Part shown: in pieces, positions 47,867 through 56,172 of the stretch
How positions within the stretch are numbered: the first letter of the stretch is position 1
Layout: each line of letters starts with the position of its first letter
Assembly (NCBI GenBank): GCA_015486015.1
Contig: WFSL01000033.1
Coordinates: 1-64,000 of the forward strand
Direction of reading: 5' to 3'
DNA: 64,000 bases
Origin: Aquificota bacterium
Lineage (GTDB): Bacteria; Thermosulfidibacterota; Thermosulfidibacteria; Thermosulfidibacterales; B14-G1
The notes under the pieces: generated by a model
Told to the model about the DNA's origin: nothing
Databases searched by the model: none
Seen by the model: the letters and a program-made list of their open reading frames with translations, nothing else
Program-made: the position numbers and the translations under genes

Positions 47867-49476
47867 TAGACCCTCCTTTTAAAGAGTCTCTCCACCTCCC
47901 CTTTGGAGAACCTCACCGCCACAGGCCTCCCATGGGGACAGGTGAGATCCAGGCCCTTGGAGATCAGGTAATCCACGAGGACCTCCACCTGGGGGGCACT
48001 CAAGGGTTCACCAGCCTTCATGGCCTCCCGACATGCCAAGGATGCCGCCTTCTCAGCCACCTCCCGCTCGGCCCATCCCCCCTCCAACACGAGCTTCAAA
48101 AAGGGACCCACATCCCCTTGAAACCAGAGGGGCACCCCCTTTATTTCACATACCCTATCCCCTTTCAATTGAAGACGAAAACCCAAGGCCCTCAAGGCCT
48201 CCACAGTATCTGCATGGGCCTCGGCCTCCAGGGAGACCTCTACGGGCACAAGGAGGAGGCGTACCCCGCCACCCCTCCCCCATTCCCCCCTAAGGGCATC
48301 ATAGATCATCCTCTCATGGAGGGCGTGCTTGTCTACCAAGACCAGGTCTTCATGTAGCTCAAGGAGAAGAAAAACCCCCTGATACTCGCCTATGTAACGC
48401 CATGGCGGAAGCTCCAAGCCTAAGCCTTCTTCTCTCACTGCCCCCACTGGAGGGGGAACGTCAGCATAGGCAAATCCCTCAGGGAGAGATGCAGTGAAGA
48501 CCCTCTCCCCCTCACTATTAAGGGCGCCCACCCATCTCCTCAATAGGGAGACCACCTTGTTGGGGGAACGAAACCTTACCTCCCTCTTAGTGGGATGTAC
48601 ATTCACATCAACATCATGCGGGGGCAGGACAAAGAAGAAGACGGCAATGGGATATTCCCCCCTCACCACCTTCCCCCTAAGGGCCTCTGTACACATCCCC
48701 ACAAGGAAACGGTCCCTCACAGGCCTGCCATTCACAAAGAAAAACATAGCCTTGGTATCCCTCCTGGTATGGGATGCCATGAGGCCCTCAAGGACCATGC
48801 CGTCTTCCTCCACCCTTGCAGCCGTAAGGTCATGGTGATCTACACCCAATAGGGTGGCCATCCTCTCTGCCAAGGGGGCAGCAGGGGCATCCATTAGCAC
48901 CCTACCCCCCTCTATAAGGGTAAAATGCACATGGGGGTACGCCAACGCATACTCCCTCATTACCCTGAGTATATGGGTAGTCTCTGTGGATGGGGAACGC
49001 ATAAATCTCCTCCTGGCCCTGAGGTTGAAAAAGAGGTCCCTCACCTCCACAGTGGTACCCCGTATCCTGGGCCTCTTGGAGACCCTCTTGAGCACTCCCC
49101 CTTCTACCTTCACCACCGTAGCCAGGTCCCCCAAACCGGTAACGAGGTTGAAACGTGAAACAGAGGAGATAGCGTGAAGGGCCTCACCCCTGAAGCCCAG
49201 TGTAGTAACGGCATAGAGATCCTCCAGAGTAAAGACCTTGCTGGTGGCATACTCCTCTATGGCCATAAGGGCATCCTCTTCCTCCATCCCCTCCCCATCG
49301 TCCACCACCCTGATCAGGCTCAAACCGCCCCTCTCCAGCTCAACATCCACCTTAGTGGCCCCTGCATCCAGACTGTTCTCCACCAGCTCCTTCACCACCG
49401 ATGCAGGGCGTTCCACCACCTCACCGGCAGCGATCTTGCTCACTAAGGCAGGAGGAAGGGTCCTTATCCTACCCAT
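47866..49476 (-). CDS. mutL: DNA mismatch repair protein MutL (endonuclease type)
   Basis: A 536-residue MutL. The GHKL ATPase has IAAGEVVERPASVVKELVENSLDAG in part, DDGEGM, TLGFRGEALHAIS and GTTVEVRDLFFN. The C-terminal domain has DKHALHERMIYD, close to the endonuclease motif DQHA(x)2E(x)4E with the last Glu as Asp, plus ACREAMKAGEP and CPHGRP zinc-site elements. It is therefore a nicking MutL of the MutH-free type. ATG 49476 has GAGGT 7 nt upstream; TTG 49482 is less likely. MutS1 is not in the window, only MutS2. Confidence 0.95.
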   Translation of the reverse strand: MGRIRTLPPALVSKIAAGEVVERPASVVKELVENSLDAGATKVDVELERGGLSLIRVVDDGEGMEEEDALMAIEEYATSKVFTLEDLYAVTTLGFRGEALHAISSVSRFNLVTGLGDLATVVKVEGGVLKRVSKRPRIRGTTVEVRDLFFNLRARRRFMRSPSTETTHILRVMREYALAYPHVHFTLIEGGRVLMDAPAAPLAERMATLLGVDHHDLTAARVEEDGMVLEGLMASHTRRDTKAMFFFVNGRPVRDRFLVGMCTEALRGKVVRGEYPIAVFFFVLPPHDVDVNVHPTKREVRFRSPNKVVSLLRRWVGALNSEGERVFTASLPEGFAYADVPPPVGAVREEGLGLELPPWRYIGEYQGVFLLLELHEDLVLVDKHALHERMIYDALRGEWGRGGGVRLLLVPVEVSLEAEAHADTVEALRALGFRLQLKGDRVCEIKGVPLWFQGDVGPFLKLVLEGGWAEREVAEKAASLACREAMKAGEPLSAPQVEVLVDYLISKGLDLTCPHGRPVAVRFSKGEVERLFKRRV

Positions 49477-50101
49477 CTTCAAACCTCAGCGGGCAGGAAT
49501 CGCAGAGGGGCCTCCTGGCCCTACAATATGTCTTCCCCAAGGCCACCAGGAGGGCATGATACTCCTTAAAGAGCCCCACATCACCAGGGAGACTATCCAT
49601 GAAGAACCTCTGGATCTCACCATACGACTCCCCACCCCTAATGAGCCCATTCCTCTCGAGTATCCTTTTTGTATATGCATCCACAACGAAAAACGGCTTG
49701 TCCAAAGCATAAAGAAGGATGGAATCCGCTGTCTCCTCACCTATCCCAGGCACAGCCATCAGCTCCTCCCTGAGCTCCCACCCAGGTCGGGCAGCCATGG
49801 CATCCACATTCCCCAAATAGGCCTCCATCATATACCGAACGAAGGCCTTCAAACGGGCTGCCTTCACCCTAAAAAACCCGGCAGGCCTTATGAGCCCCTC
49901 TAAGGTGCCAATATCCATGGCATCAATCTTATGAGGGCTCAAGGCCTTTGCCCCCTTCAGGAGACCTATGGCCCGCTCTACATTCATCCAAGAGGTATTC
50001 TGGGTAAGAATGGCCCCCACCATCACCTCAAAGGGGGTGTCAGCAGGCCACCACCGCTGAGGTCCAAAGTGCCTCAGGAGCCGGTAGAAAAGGGCAAGCA
50101 A
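49469..50101 (-). CDS. Endonuclease III-related DNA glycosylase (MagIII-like)
   Basis: A 210-residue HhH-GPD protein. The N-terminal FEVMVGAILTQNTSWMNVERAI is the family signature. The helix-hairpin-helix reads AVPGIGEETADSILLYA, followed by FVVDAYTKRIL with the catalytic Asp. The Lys that makes Nth a lyase (GRKTA context) is Glu here (GEETA), so a monofunctional glycosylase of the MagIII/COG2231 kind is expected. The C-terminus has three cysteines (CRARRPLCDSC) and lacks the fourth [4Fe-4S] ligand. TTG 50101 has AGGAG 8 nt upstream and overlaps nrnA by 28 bp. Confidence 0.85.
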   Translation of the reverse strand: MLALFYRLLRHFGPQRWWPADTPFEVMVGAILTQNTSWMNVERAIGLLKGAKALSPHKIDAMDIGTLEGLIRPAGFFRVKAARLKAFVRYMMEAYLGNVDAMAARPGWELREELMAVPGIGEETADSILLYALDKPFFVVDAYTKRILERNGLIRGGESYGEIQRFFMDSLPGDVGLFKEYHALLVALGKTYCRARRPLCDSCPLRFEDG

Positions 50102-51057
50102 GTGAGGGTCTCCTCTAACAGGGACACCACCCGCTCCACCGCCTCTGAAATGGTCCAGGAAAGGTCACAACCCGCTGCAGCCCTATGCCCCCCACCTCCC
50201 AAGCGGGAGGCCACACCAGCTACATCTACTCCCCCTTTGGATCTAAAGCTCACCTTCACACCAGTGTCAGTCTCTCTAAAGAGAATAGCTACCTCTACCC
50301 CTTTTATTGACTTTGGAAAATTCACAAACTCCTCGGTATCCTCAGGACCTGTACCAGTCTCCCTCATCATGGCCTGGGTCACCACCAGCCAAGCCACCTT
50401 CCCATCACAGGCCATTTGCAACGTATTCAGGGCAAGACCAAGCAAGCGCATCCTGCCTACAGTATAGCTCTCGTAAACATTGGAGGCCACATAATAAGGG
50501 GAGACACCCATCTCCACCAAGCGGCTCCCATACAGGAGACTCAAGGCCGTGGTATTGGCAAACCTGTAGCCTCCCGTATCGGTAAAAATGGCAGTATATA
50601 GACAGGTAGCCATCTCCACAGTAAGGGGCACCCTCCACTTCTCCAAAAGCCTAAGCATAATCTCCCCTGTGGCTGAGGCCTGAGGTTCCACCAGATTGAT
50701 GTCCCCCCAGTGGGTGTTGGTAGTGTGATGATCAATATTCACCACCAGTCCAGGGGGCCGCCCCTCCAAAAAAGGCAAACGCCCCAAATCGCTGGAATCC
50801 ACACCTACCGCCACGGCGTGAAAGAGCACATCCTCCTGCTTTCTCACCCTCACAACCTTCTCCCACTTGGGGAGAAACCTATAAAAGTAAGGGACATCGT
50901 CCCAGCAGTAGAGATTCACCTCCTTTTCCATAGCCTCAAGAGCCATGTACAATGCCAAGGCTGAGCCCAACGCATCCCCATCCGGGCTTTTGTGGATAAA
51001 GAGGGTAACCCCCGGGGCCCCCTCAAAGGCATTGATCACATCATCGTAATGCCCCAA
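50074..51057 (-). CDS. nrnA: DHH/DHHA1 phosphoesterase, NrnA-like
   Basis: A 327-residue DHH-family enzyme expected to degrade nanoRNA or pAp. Metal ligands are visible in HKSPDGDALGSAL, VGVDSSDLGR and the signature NIDHHTTNTHWGDIN, followed by FTDTGGYRFANTT. The C-terminal DHHA1 domain has [16 protein letters not shown]. Its position right after rbfA is the classical NrnA context in the nusA-infB operon. Start TTG 51057 is uncertain and has a modest RBS. It overlaps the glycosylase gene. Confidence 0.92.
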   Translation of the reverse strand: MGHYDDVINAFEGAPGVTLFIHKSPDGDALGSALALYMALEAMEKEVNLYCWDDVPYFYRFLPKWEKVVRVRKQEDVLFHAVAVGVDSSDLGRLPFLEGRPPGLVVNIDHHTTNTHWGDINLVEPQASATGEIMLRLLEKWRVPLTVEMATCLYTAIFTDTGGYRFANTTALSLLYGSRLVEMGVSPYYVASNVYESYTVGRMRLLGLALNTLQMACDGKVAWLVVTQAMMRETGTGPEDTEEFVNFPKSIKGVEVAILFRETDTGVKVSFRSKGGVDVAGVASRLGGGGHRAAAGCDLSWTISEAVERVVSLLEETLTCLPFSTGS

Positions 51058-51087
51058 AACGCCCTATGCCCTCCAAAAAACCATAGA

Positions 51088-51456
51088 TCAAGACTCCCCT
51101 TTGATCTTCTGGAGCAACTCCCCAATCCTAAGGCTGTGTTCCAGATTTCTGTCCACCTTGAAACGCAAGTGAGGAATCTTCCTCACTCTAAGCCCCTTTC
51201 CCAACTCCCTCCGTATATAACCAGCGGCATGCTCCAAGGCATGCAGGGTCCCTTCCTTTTCCTCCTCAGGGCCCATCACGGAGAAATAAACGGTAGCATA
51301 GGAGAGGTCCCTGGTCACATCCACCCTGGTTACAGTAACAAAACCCACCCGCGGGTCCTTGATCCTCCCCTCCACCAGCATCCGGGAAATCTCCTCCAAG
51401 AAGAGCTCCCCAAGCCTTTCTACCCTATAATGTGCCTTCATCACAGGACAAATCAC
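51088..51456 (-). CDS. rbfA: Ribosome-binding factor A
   Basis: A 122-residue KH-type RbfA, which binds the 30S subunit during maturation of the 16S 5' end. Seen are MKAHYRVERLGELFLEEI, KDPRVGFVTVTRVDVTRDLSYATVYFS and the C-terminal LRVRKIPHLRFKVDRNLEHSLRI, all family features. The frame begins at GTG 51456, overlapping the ylxP stop (CTGTGA), with ATG 51441 as an alternative that starts at the conserved core. Length is normal. Confidence 0.93.
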   Translation of the reverse strand: MICPVMKAHYRVERLGELFLEEISRMLVEGRIKDPRVGFVTVTRVDVTRDLSYATVYFSVMGPEEEKEGTLHALEHAAGYIRRELGKGLRVRKIPHLRFKVDRNLEHSLRIGELLQKIKGES

Positions 51457-51734
51457 AGTATCTCTATGGTATAATCCACCAGATACGCCCTCCCCTCAGC
51501 TTCCACAAAACTCACCACCTGATCCATCACTCGATTGGCATGCCTCCTGTTATTGGTGACATAGGCCACACCAATAACCGCCCTCCTGTGATTGTCCATC
51601 TCCTCAACCTCTGCAACGGAGACCTGAAACTTATGCCTAAGACGATCCTTGAGACTCTTCACTACCATACGCTTACCCTTCAGGCTGTTATTCCCCGGGA
51701 TCTCCAAGATCAGTTTACAACTCCCAATAAACAT
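51453..51734 (-). CDS. ylxP: YlxP (DUF503) family protein
   Basis: A 93-residue DUF503 protein. It begins MFIGSCKLILEIPGNNSLKGKR, with the conserved SLKGKRMVVKSLKDRLRHKFQVSVAE section and a later IGVAYVTNNRRHANRVMDQV. The function is not well established; YlxP is usually found between infB and rbfA and is thought to act on ribosomes. ATG 51734 is used because the next upstream TTG (51746) has no RBS. It overlaps rbfA by 4 nt. Confidence 0.9.
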   Translation of the reverse strand: MFIGSCKLILEIPGNNSLKGKRMVVKSLKDRLRHKFQVSVAEVEEMDNHRRAVIGVAYVTNNRRHANRVMDQVVSFVEAEGRAYLVDYTIEIL

Positions 51735-51774
51735 GGCTCCACTCAAAGCGAGTACAATAGAGAAGGAATAAGCC

Positions 51775-53940
51775 CTAAAGCCCCCTGGCCACCTCTTCCA
51801 ACTCGTAGGCCTCTATGATGTCCCCTTCCTTTATATCACCAAAGTCCTGAAGCCCCACACCACACTCATAGCCGGCAGCCACTTCCCTCACATCCTCTTT
51901 GAACCGCTTGAGGGATGCCAGGCCTCCATCGTAAACCACCACCCCATCCCTAACAAGCCTCACCTTGGCGTTTCGTGTGATCTTGCCCTCACGCACATAA
52001 CATCCAGCTACCTTGCCCACCCTTGGCACCTGGAACACCTGTCTCACCTCTGCCCTACCTATACTCACCTCCCTGCGCTCTGGCTCCAGCATACCCTCCA
52101 TGGCCTTTTGCACATCCTCTATCAGGGCGTAAATCACCTGATAGAGGCGGATCTCGATATTCTCTTTCTCAGCAGCCTTCCTGGCCTGGGCATCTGGCCT
52201 CACATTGAACCCGATGATCACCGCCTTCGAGGCAGAGGCCAGCATCACGTCCGATTCGGTGATCCCACCAACCCCAGCATGCACAATGCAAACCTTCACC
52301 TCCTCGGTAGACAACCTCCTCAAGGATTCCCTTACGGCCTCCAACGAGCCCTGCACATCCGCCTTGAGGAGAATCCTGAACTCCATGGCCTCCCCCTCTG
52401 CAAGCTGACGCATGAGCTCCTCCAGAGAGACCCTCGGCTTTCCCATCTGTACCTCTCTGGCCTTACTCTGACGCTCACTACTGATCATCTTGGCCCTTCG
52501 CTCATTCTCCACCACCACGAAGGGCTCCCCTGCCAAAGGAACTCCCGTCAAGCCCAGCACTTCTACAGGCATAGAAGGGCCCGCCTTCTTCACTGGCCTA
52601 CCTGTAAAATCCAGCATGGCCCGCACTTTCCCCCAATAAAGCCCTGCAATTACGGCATCACCCAAATGCAGGGTCCCATCCCTCACAAGGAACGTAGATA
52701 CCGGCCCCCGTCTTGGGTCCAACTTAGCCTCTAAAACTGTACCCTTTGCAGGTCTATTGGGGTTGGCCTTTAACTCCAGCAGCTCAGCTTGGAGAATCAC
52801 CATCTCCAATAGCTCCTGCACATTGGTCCCATGCTTGGCCGATATCTCCACAAATATGGTCTCCCCTCCCCATTCCTCAGGGATCAATCCATGCTTAGCC
52901 AATTCCTGCTTCACCATTTCCGGATTGGCATTGGGTTTGTCTATCTTATTTATAGCTACCACTATGGGCACCCCTGCGGCCTTAGCATGATTGATGGCCT
53001 CCACGGTCTGGGGCATCACCCCATCGTCCGCCGCCACCACCAGGATCACTATATCGGTTACCTGGGCCCCCCGAGCCCTCATTGTGGTAAAGGCATGATG
53101 CCCAGGCGTATCTATAAAGGTGATATCGCTCTCTGGAAGAGAGACCCTGTACGCACCTATATGCTGGGTTATACCCCCTGCCTCCCTTTCAGCCACATTG
53201 GTCTTGCGGATGTAGTCCAAAAGGGTGGTCTTTCCATGATCCACATGACCCATTATGGTGACCACAGGGGCCCTGGGTTCCAACCCTTCTTCCTCCATCA
53301 TTACCTCTGCCCCTTCCCCCTCTTTCTTCACCTCAAATCCAAATACCTGGGCCACTTCAGCGGCCAGGTCAAAGGGGACCACCGTATCCTTCTCGGCCGC
53401 TACCCCTATCTTCCAAAGGGCATCCACCACTTCCTTCGAATCCACCTGCAAGAGGGAGGCCAACTCCACCACAGAAAGGGCCTCAGGCAGATATGCCATG
53501 CCCTTCTCCATGTCTACCCTACCGGGCAGTACCTCCTGTTCCTCAGAATACTCCCCTTCTCTCCTCCTCTTCTTCTTCCTCTTAGGCCTTGTCCTCGGCC
53601 TGTAAATAAAAGGAGAACTTGTATCCTTAGGGGGAGCAGATCCTTTGGGAGGCGTCTCCACAGGAGGTTCTTCAATCACCACCCCCGAGGTCTCTGCCTC
53701 AACAGTGCCCTTCCCCTTTCCAGGGGCCTCCCTGATCTCCACCGTCACCTTCTCTTCAGTAGGCCCCTTCACGACATCAATCAATTGCTGGGCCTCCTCC
53801 CTCGTAAGAGAACTCCAGTGATTTGTACGCTCTATGCCTATTCCCCTAAGCCTCTCTAAGGCCTCCTTACTGGAGATACCCAATTCCCGGGCCAGTTGAT
53901 AGATCCGAATCTTACTCTTGCCCTCTAAGGCCCCCCTCAC
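51775..53940 (-). CDS. infB: Translation initiation factor IF-2
   Basis: A 721-residue IF-2 delivering initiator tRNA to the 30S subunit. The N-terminal IF2_N module starts [21 protein letters not shown], followed by a variable, charged and Pro-rich linker (residues about 60-150). The G domain has GHVDHGKT at 231-238, DTPGH, and NKID. Beta-barrel domains II and IV and domain III (the [12 protein letters not shown] region) follow. Length is short for the family because the linker is reduced. GTG 53940 is coupled to the YlxRQ gene (3 nt apart). Confidence 0.97.
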   Translation of the reverse strand: MRGALEGKSKIRIYQLARELGISSKEALERLRGIGIERTNHWSSLTREEAQQLIDVVKGPTEEKVTVEIREAPGKGKGTVEAETSGVVIEEPPVETPPKGSAPPKDTSSPFIYRPRTRPKRKKKRRREGEYSEEQEVLPGRVDMEKGMAYLPEALSVVELASLLQVDSKEVVDALWKIGVAAEKDTVVPFDLAAEVAQVFGFEVKKEGEGAEVMMEEEGLEPRAPVVTIMGHVDHGKTTLLDYIRKTNVAEREAGGITQHIGAYRVSLPESDITFIDTPGHHAFTTMRARGAQVTDIVILVVAADDGVMPQTVEAINHAKAAGVPIVVAINKIDKPNANPEMVKQELAKHGLIPEEWGGETIFVEISAKHGTNVQELLEMVILQAELLELKANPNRPAKGTVLEAKLDPRRGPVSTFLVRDGTLHLGDAVIAGLYWGKVRAMLDFTGRPVKKAGPSMPVEVLGLTGVPLAGEPFVVVENERRAKMISSERQSKAREVQMGKPRVSLEELMRQLAEGEAMEFRILLKADVQGSLEAVRESLRRLSTEEVKVCIVHAGVGGITESDVMLASASKAVIIGFNVRPDAQARKAAEKENIEIRLYQVIYALIEDVQKAMEGMLEPERREVSIGRAEVRQVFQVPRVGKVAGCYVREGKITRNAKVRLVRDGVVVYDGGLASLKRFKEDVREVAAGYECGVGLQDFGDIKEGDIIEAYELEEVARGL

Positions 53941-53942
53941 CC

Positions 53943-54524
53943 CTATCCCTCCTCTATCTGACGCAACTTTTCTGCCACAAAAAAGAGCCTACGGGCAAGC
54001 CCTGCCTCTGTGACAGCCAATACCCCCAACGGTTTGGTAGAGAAAGCCTCTCCATACTCCTTGAGCCTCCCCACTTCAACCCAGGGCACCATAGGGCAAT
54101 GGAAAGCCCTCTTGCTCCTATCAGACAGGTCCTTAGCCAAGATGAGGAGACTCACCCTCCCCCTCTTGAGCTCCTTCCTTACAGCCTCTCTCCCTGTGAT
54201 TAGGCATCCCACCTTCCTACAAAAGTGGAGGAGGGAAAAGAAACGCTCCTTATGCGCTTCATAAATCAAGGTCTCCAAGGCCTCAGGAGTTACACCCTCT
54301 ATACGCCTCCTCAGTGCCTTGGAAATCCTATCCTTCCTCACCACCTTCTTCATGCATTCCCTCCTGGGGCATAAGTACATGCCCCTCCCTTCCAGCTTAT
54401 GCTCCACATCCACCACCAGCCCTCCGTCGTCTGAGGCCACCAACCTCACCAGCTCCCCCTTATCCTTCCTGCTCCAACAACCCACGCATCTCCTCTCAGG
54501 CTTCTTCCCCTTCAACCTCAACAT
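53943..54524 (-). CDS. YlxR-YlxQ fusion (DUF448 plus L7Ae-like domain)
   Basis: A 193-residue two-domain protein. Residues 10-85 are YlxR/DUF448: RRCVGCWSRKDKGELVRLV and GRGMYLCPRRECM, with the CVGC and C-x5-C cysteines. Residues 90-190 match an L7Ae/YlxQ RNA-binding domain (KVGCLITGREAVRKELKRGRVSLLILAKDLS in part). In Bacillus the two are separate genes in the nusA-infB operon, here fused. Both bind RNA, and a role in translation or transcription regulation is likely. It overlaps the nusA 3' end by 29 bp. Confidence 0.9.
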   Translation of the reverse strand: MLRLKGKKPERRCVGCWSRKDKGELVRLVASDDGGLVVDVEHKLEGRGMYLCPRRECMKKVVRKDRISKALRRRIEGVTPEALETLIYEAHKERFFSLLHFCRKVGCLITGREAVRKELKRGRVSLLILAKDLSDRSKRAFHCPMVPWVEVGRLKEYGEAFSTKPLGVLAVTEAGLARRLFFVAEKLRQIEEG

Positions 54525-55566
54525 CCTCTGTTCTCACCTCAGAAAGCGGCTTGATATCTATCTTCCAGCCAGTCAATTTTGCAGCCAGCCTCACATTCTG
54601 ACCCTTCTTGCCTATGGCCAATGAGAACTGATCGTCGTCCACCACCACAAAGGCCTCCTTCTTCCCTTCATCCAGTTCTATCTTGCGCACGGTGGCAGGC
54701 TTAAGCGCATTAATAATGAAGGTTTTAGGTTCATCAGCGTATTGGACAATGTCAATGTTTTCTCCTTGGAGCTCCCTCACAATGCCCTGGACCCTTGCTC
54801 CCCTTATCCCAACGCATGCCCCCACCCCGTCAATGTCGGGGTCCTTAGAAACCACTGCCACCTTAGAACGCTCACCAGGCTCCCTCGCTGCCGCCTTCAA
54901 CTCCACCAGCCCGCTCATTACTTCGGGCATCTCCCTCTCGAACAGACGCGTCAAGAGCCTGGGATGGGTCCTGGAGAGCACTACCCTGGGCCCCTTACCC
55001 GTCTTCTTCACCTCCAACACGTAAAACTTGAGGGTATCTCCCCTCCTATAGCGCTCCCCCTTCACCTGCTCCTTGGCTGGGAGGATACCCTCTCCCTTAC
55101 CCAGATCCACAATGATACTCCCCTTCTCCTCCCTTAGAACCTGACCAGAGACAATATCCCCTTCCCTCCCCTTATAGGTTCTGTACACCACATCCCTCTC
55201 TGCCTCCTTGATCTTCTGGATCAACACCTGCTTAGCAGTCTGGGCGGCTATCCTCCCAAAGTCTGTTATCATATAGGGAACCTTCACGGTATCTCCCACC
55301 TCCACATCGGGATCCATCTCCCTGGCCTCGTCAAGGGAGATTTCCCTGGCAGGGTTCTCTACCTCCTCCACCACTTCCTTTAACTGGAAAACCTTCGCCT
55401 CTCCCTCAGAGAGGTCAAAAGAGACATCAAGCTCTATCTCAGGAGGAACCTTCTTTCTGGCAGCAGAAAGAAGGGCCATCTCAAGGGTTTCCACCAACAC
55501 GTCCTTACTGATCCCCTTCTCCTGTTCCAACTGTTCCAATAGGTAAAGTATCTCCTTCTGTCTCAT
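54496..55566 (-). CDS. nusA: Transcription termination/antitermination factor NusA
   Basis: A 356-residue NusA. The N-terminal RNA polymerase-binding domain is followed by S1 (GDIVSGQVLREEKGSIIVDLG), KH1 (ELKAAAREPGERSKVAV, DIDGVGACVGIRGARVQGIVREL) and KH2 (VVVDDDQFSLAIGKKGQNVRLAAKLTGWKIDI in part). The E. coli-type C-terminal acidic repeats are absent, as usual in this length class. NusA often controls its own operon by acting on leader terminators; a terminator-like hairpin lies before rimP. Confidence 0.95.
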   Translation of the reverse strand: MRQKEILYLLEQLEQEKGISKDVLVETLEMALLSAARKKVPPEIELDVSFDLSEGEAKVFQLKEVVEEVENPAREISLDEAREMDPDVEVGDTVKVPYMITDFGRIAAQTAKQVLIQKIKEAERDVVYRTYKGREGDIVSGQVLREEKGSIIVDLGKGEGILPAKEQVKGERYRRGDTLKFYVLEVKKTGKGPRVVLSRTHPRLLTRLFEREMPEVMSGLVELKAAAREPGERSKVAVVSKDPDIDGVGACVGIRGARVQGIVRELQGENIDIVQYADEPKTFIINALKPATVRKIELDEGKKEAFVVVDDDQFSLAIGKKGQNVRLAAKLTGWKIDIKPLSEVRTEDVEVEGEEA

Positions 55567-55574
55567 GGCTCCCC

Positions 55575-56030
55575 CTACCTATCCTCAAACTCCAGGCGAG
55601 CTCGGGCTACGTCCTCATAAGAGACCTGCACATCTCCTTCCCCAGTGGTAAGCACGAATCCCCCCTCAACCACGTCCGAAAGCGTACCCACAAGAGTCCT
55701 CCCACTCTTCAGCACTACCCTCACTGAACAACCCAAGCTCCTTCTGTAGTGCCCCTCCTTCTTCAACTCCCTTGTAAGCCCAGGAGAGGAGACCTCTAAG
55801 AAATACCGGGAAGGGATAAGATCCTCCACGTCGAGAATATCACCAATCTGGAGGCTCACCCTCTCACAATCTCCTAAGGTAACACCTCCCTCCCTGTCTA
55901 TAAATATCTTCAAATAGCTGTGCTTCCCTGCAGGATGCCACTCCACGTCATAAAGCTCCAACCCTTCTTCCTCAAGGATAGGCTCCAGCAGCTCTGCTAC
56001 CCTCTCCTCTATCTCTCCCTTCACACTCAT
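55575..56030 (-). CDS. rimP: Ribosome maturation factor RimP
   Basis: A 151-residue RimP needed for 30S subunit assembly. Seen are LEPILEEEGLELYDVEWHPAGK at the N-terminal domain, YLKIFIDREGGVTLGDCERVS and PSRYFLEVSSPGLTRELKKEGHYRR. A C-terminal Sm-like barrel covers about residues 90-148. It is the first gene of the rimP-nusA-ylxRQ-infB-ylxP-rbfA run. Start ATG 56030 has GGGAAGG upstream. The leader contains a terminator hairpin. Confidence 0.93.
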   Translation of the reverse strand: MSVKGEIEERVAELLEPILEEEGLELYDVEWHPAGKHSYLKIFIDREGGVTLGDCERVSLQIGDILDVEDLIPSRYFLEVSSPGLTRELKKEGHYRRSLGCSVRVVLKSGRTLVGTLSDVVEGGFVLTTGEGDVQVSYEDVARARLEFEDR

Positions 56031-56059
56031 GACTTACCTTCCCTTGTCCGGTCACAAAC

Positions 56060-56081
56060 AAAAAAGTGGGCCTTGGCCCAC
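56060..56081 (-). terminator. Terminator/attenuator in the rimP-nusA leader
   Basis: On the minus strand GTGGGCC and GGCCCAC pair perfectly (with a tight CAAG loop) and are followed by six T, then GTTTG. It lies 92 nt after the acyl-CoA ligase stop and only 30 nt before ATG of rimP. No room for a promoter remains between it and rimP, so it must act as an attenuator in the rimP leader as well as a terminator for the upstream gene. NusA-dependent feedback is one possibility. Confidence 0.7.
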
Positions 56082-56172
56082 CTTCAGGCCTCCCCTCTTT
56101 AGAAAAGAGATATACAAAAAGCCCCTTATTTGCAAGTTCTCTATAAACATCCAAGGTGAAAAGGGGCGAGGT

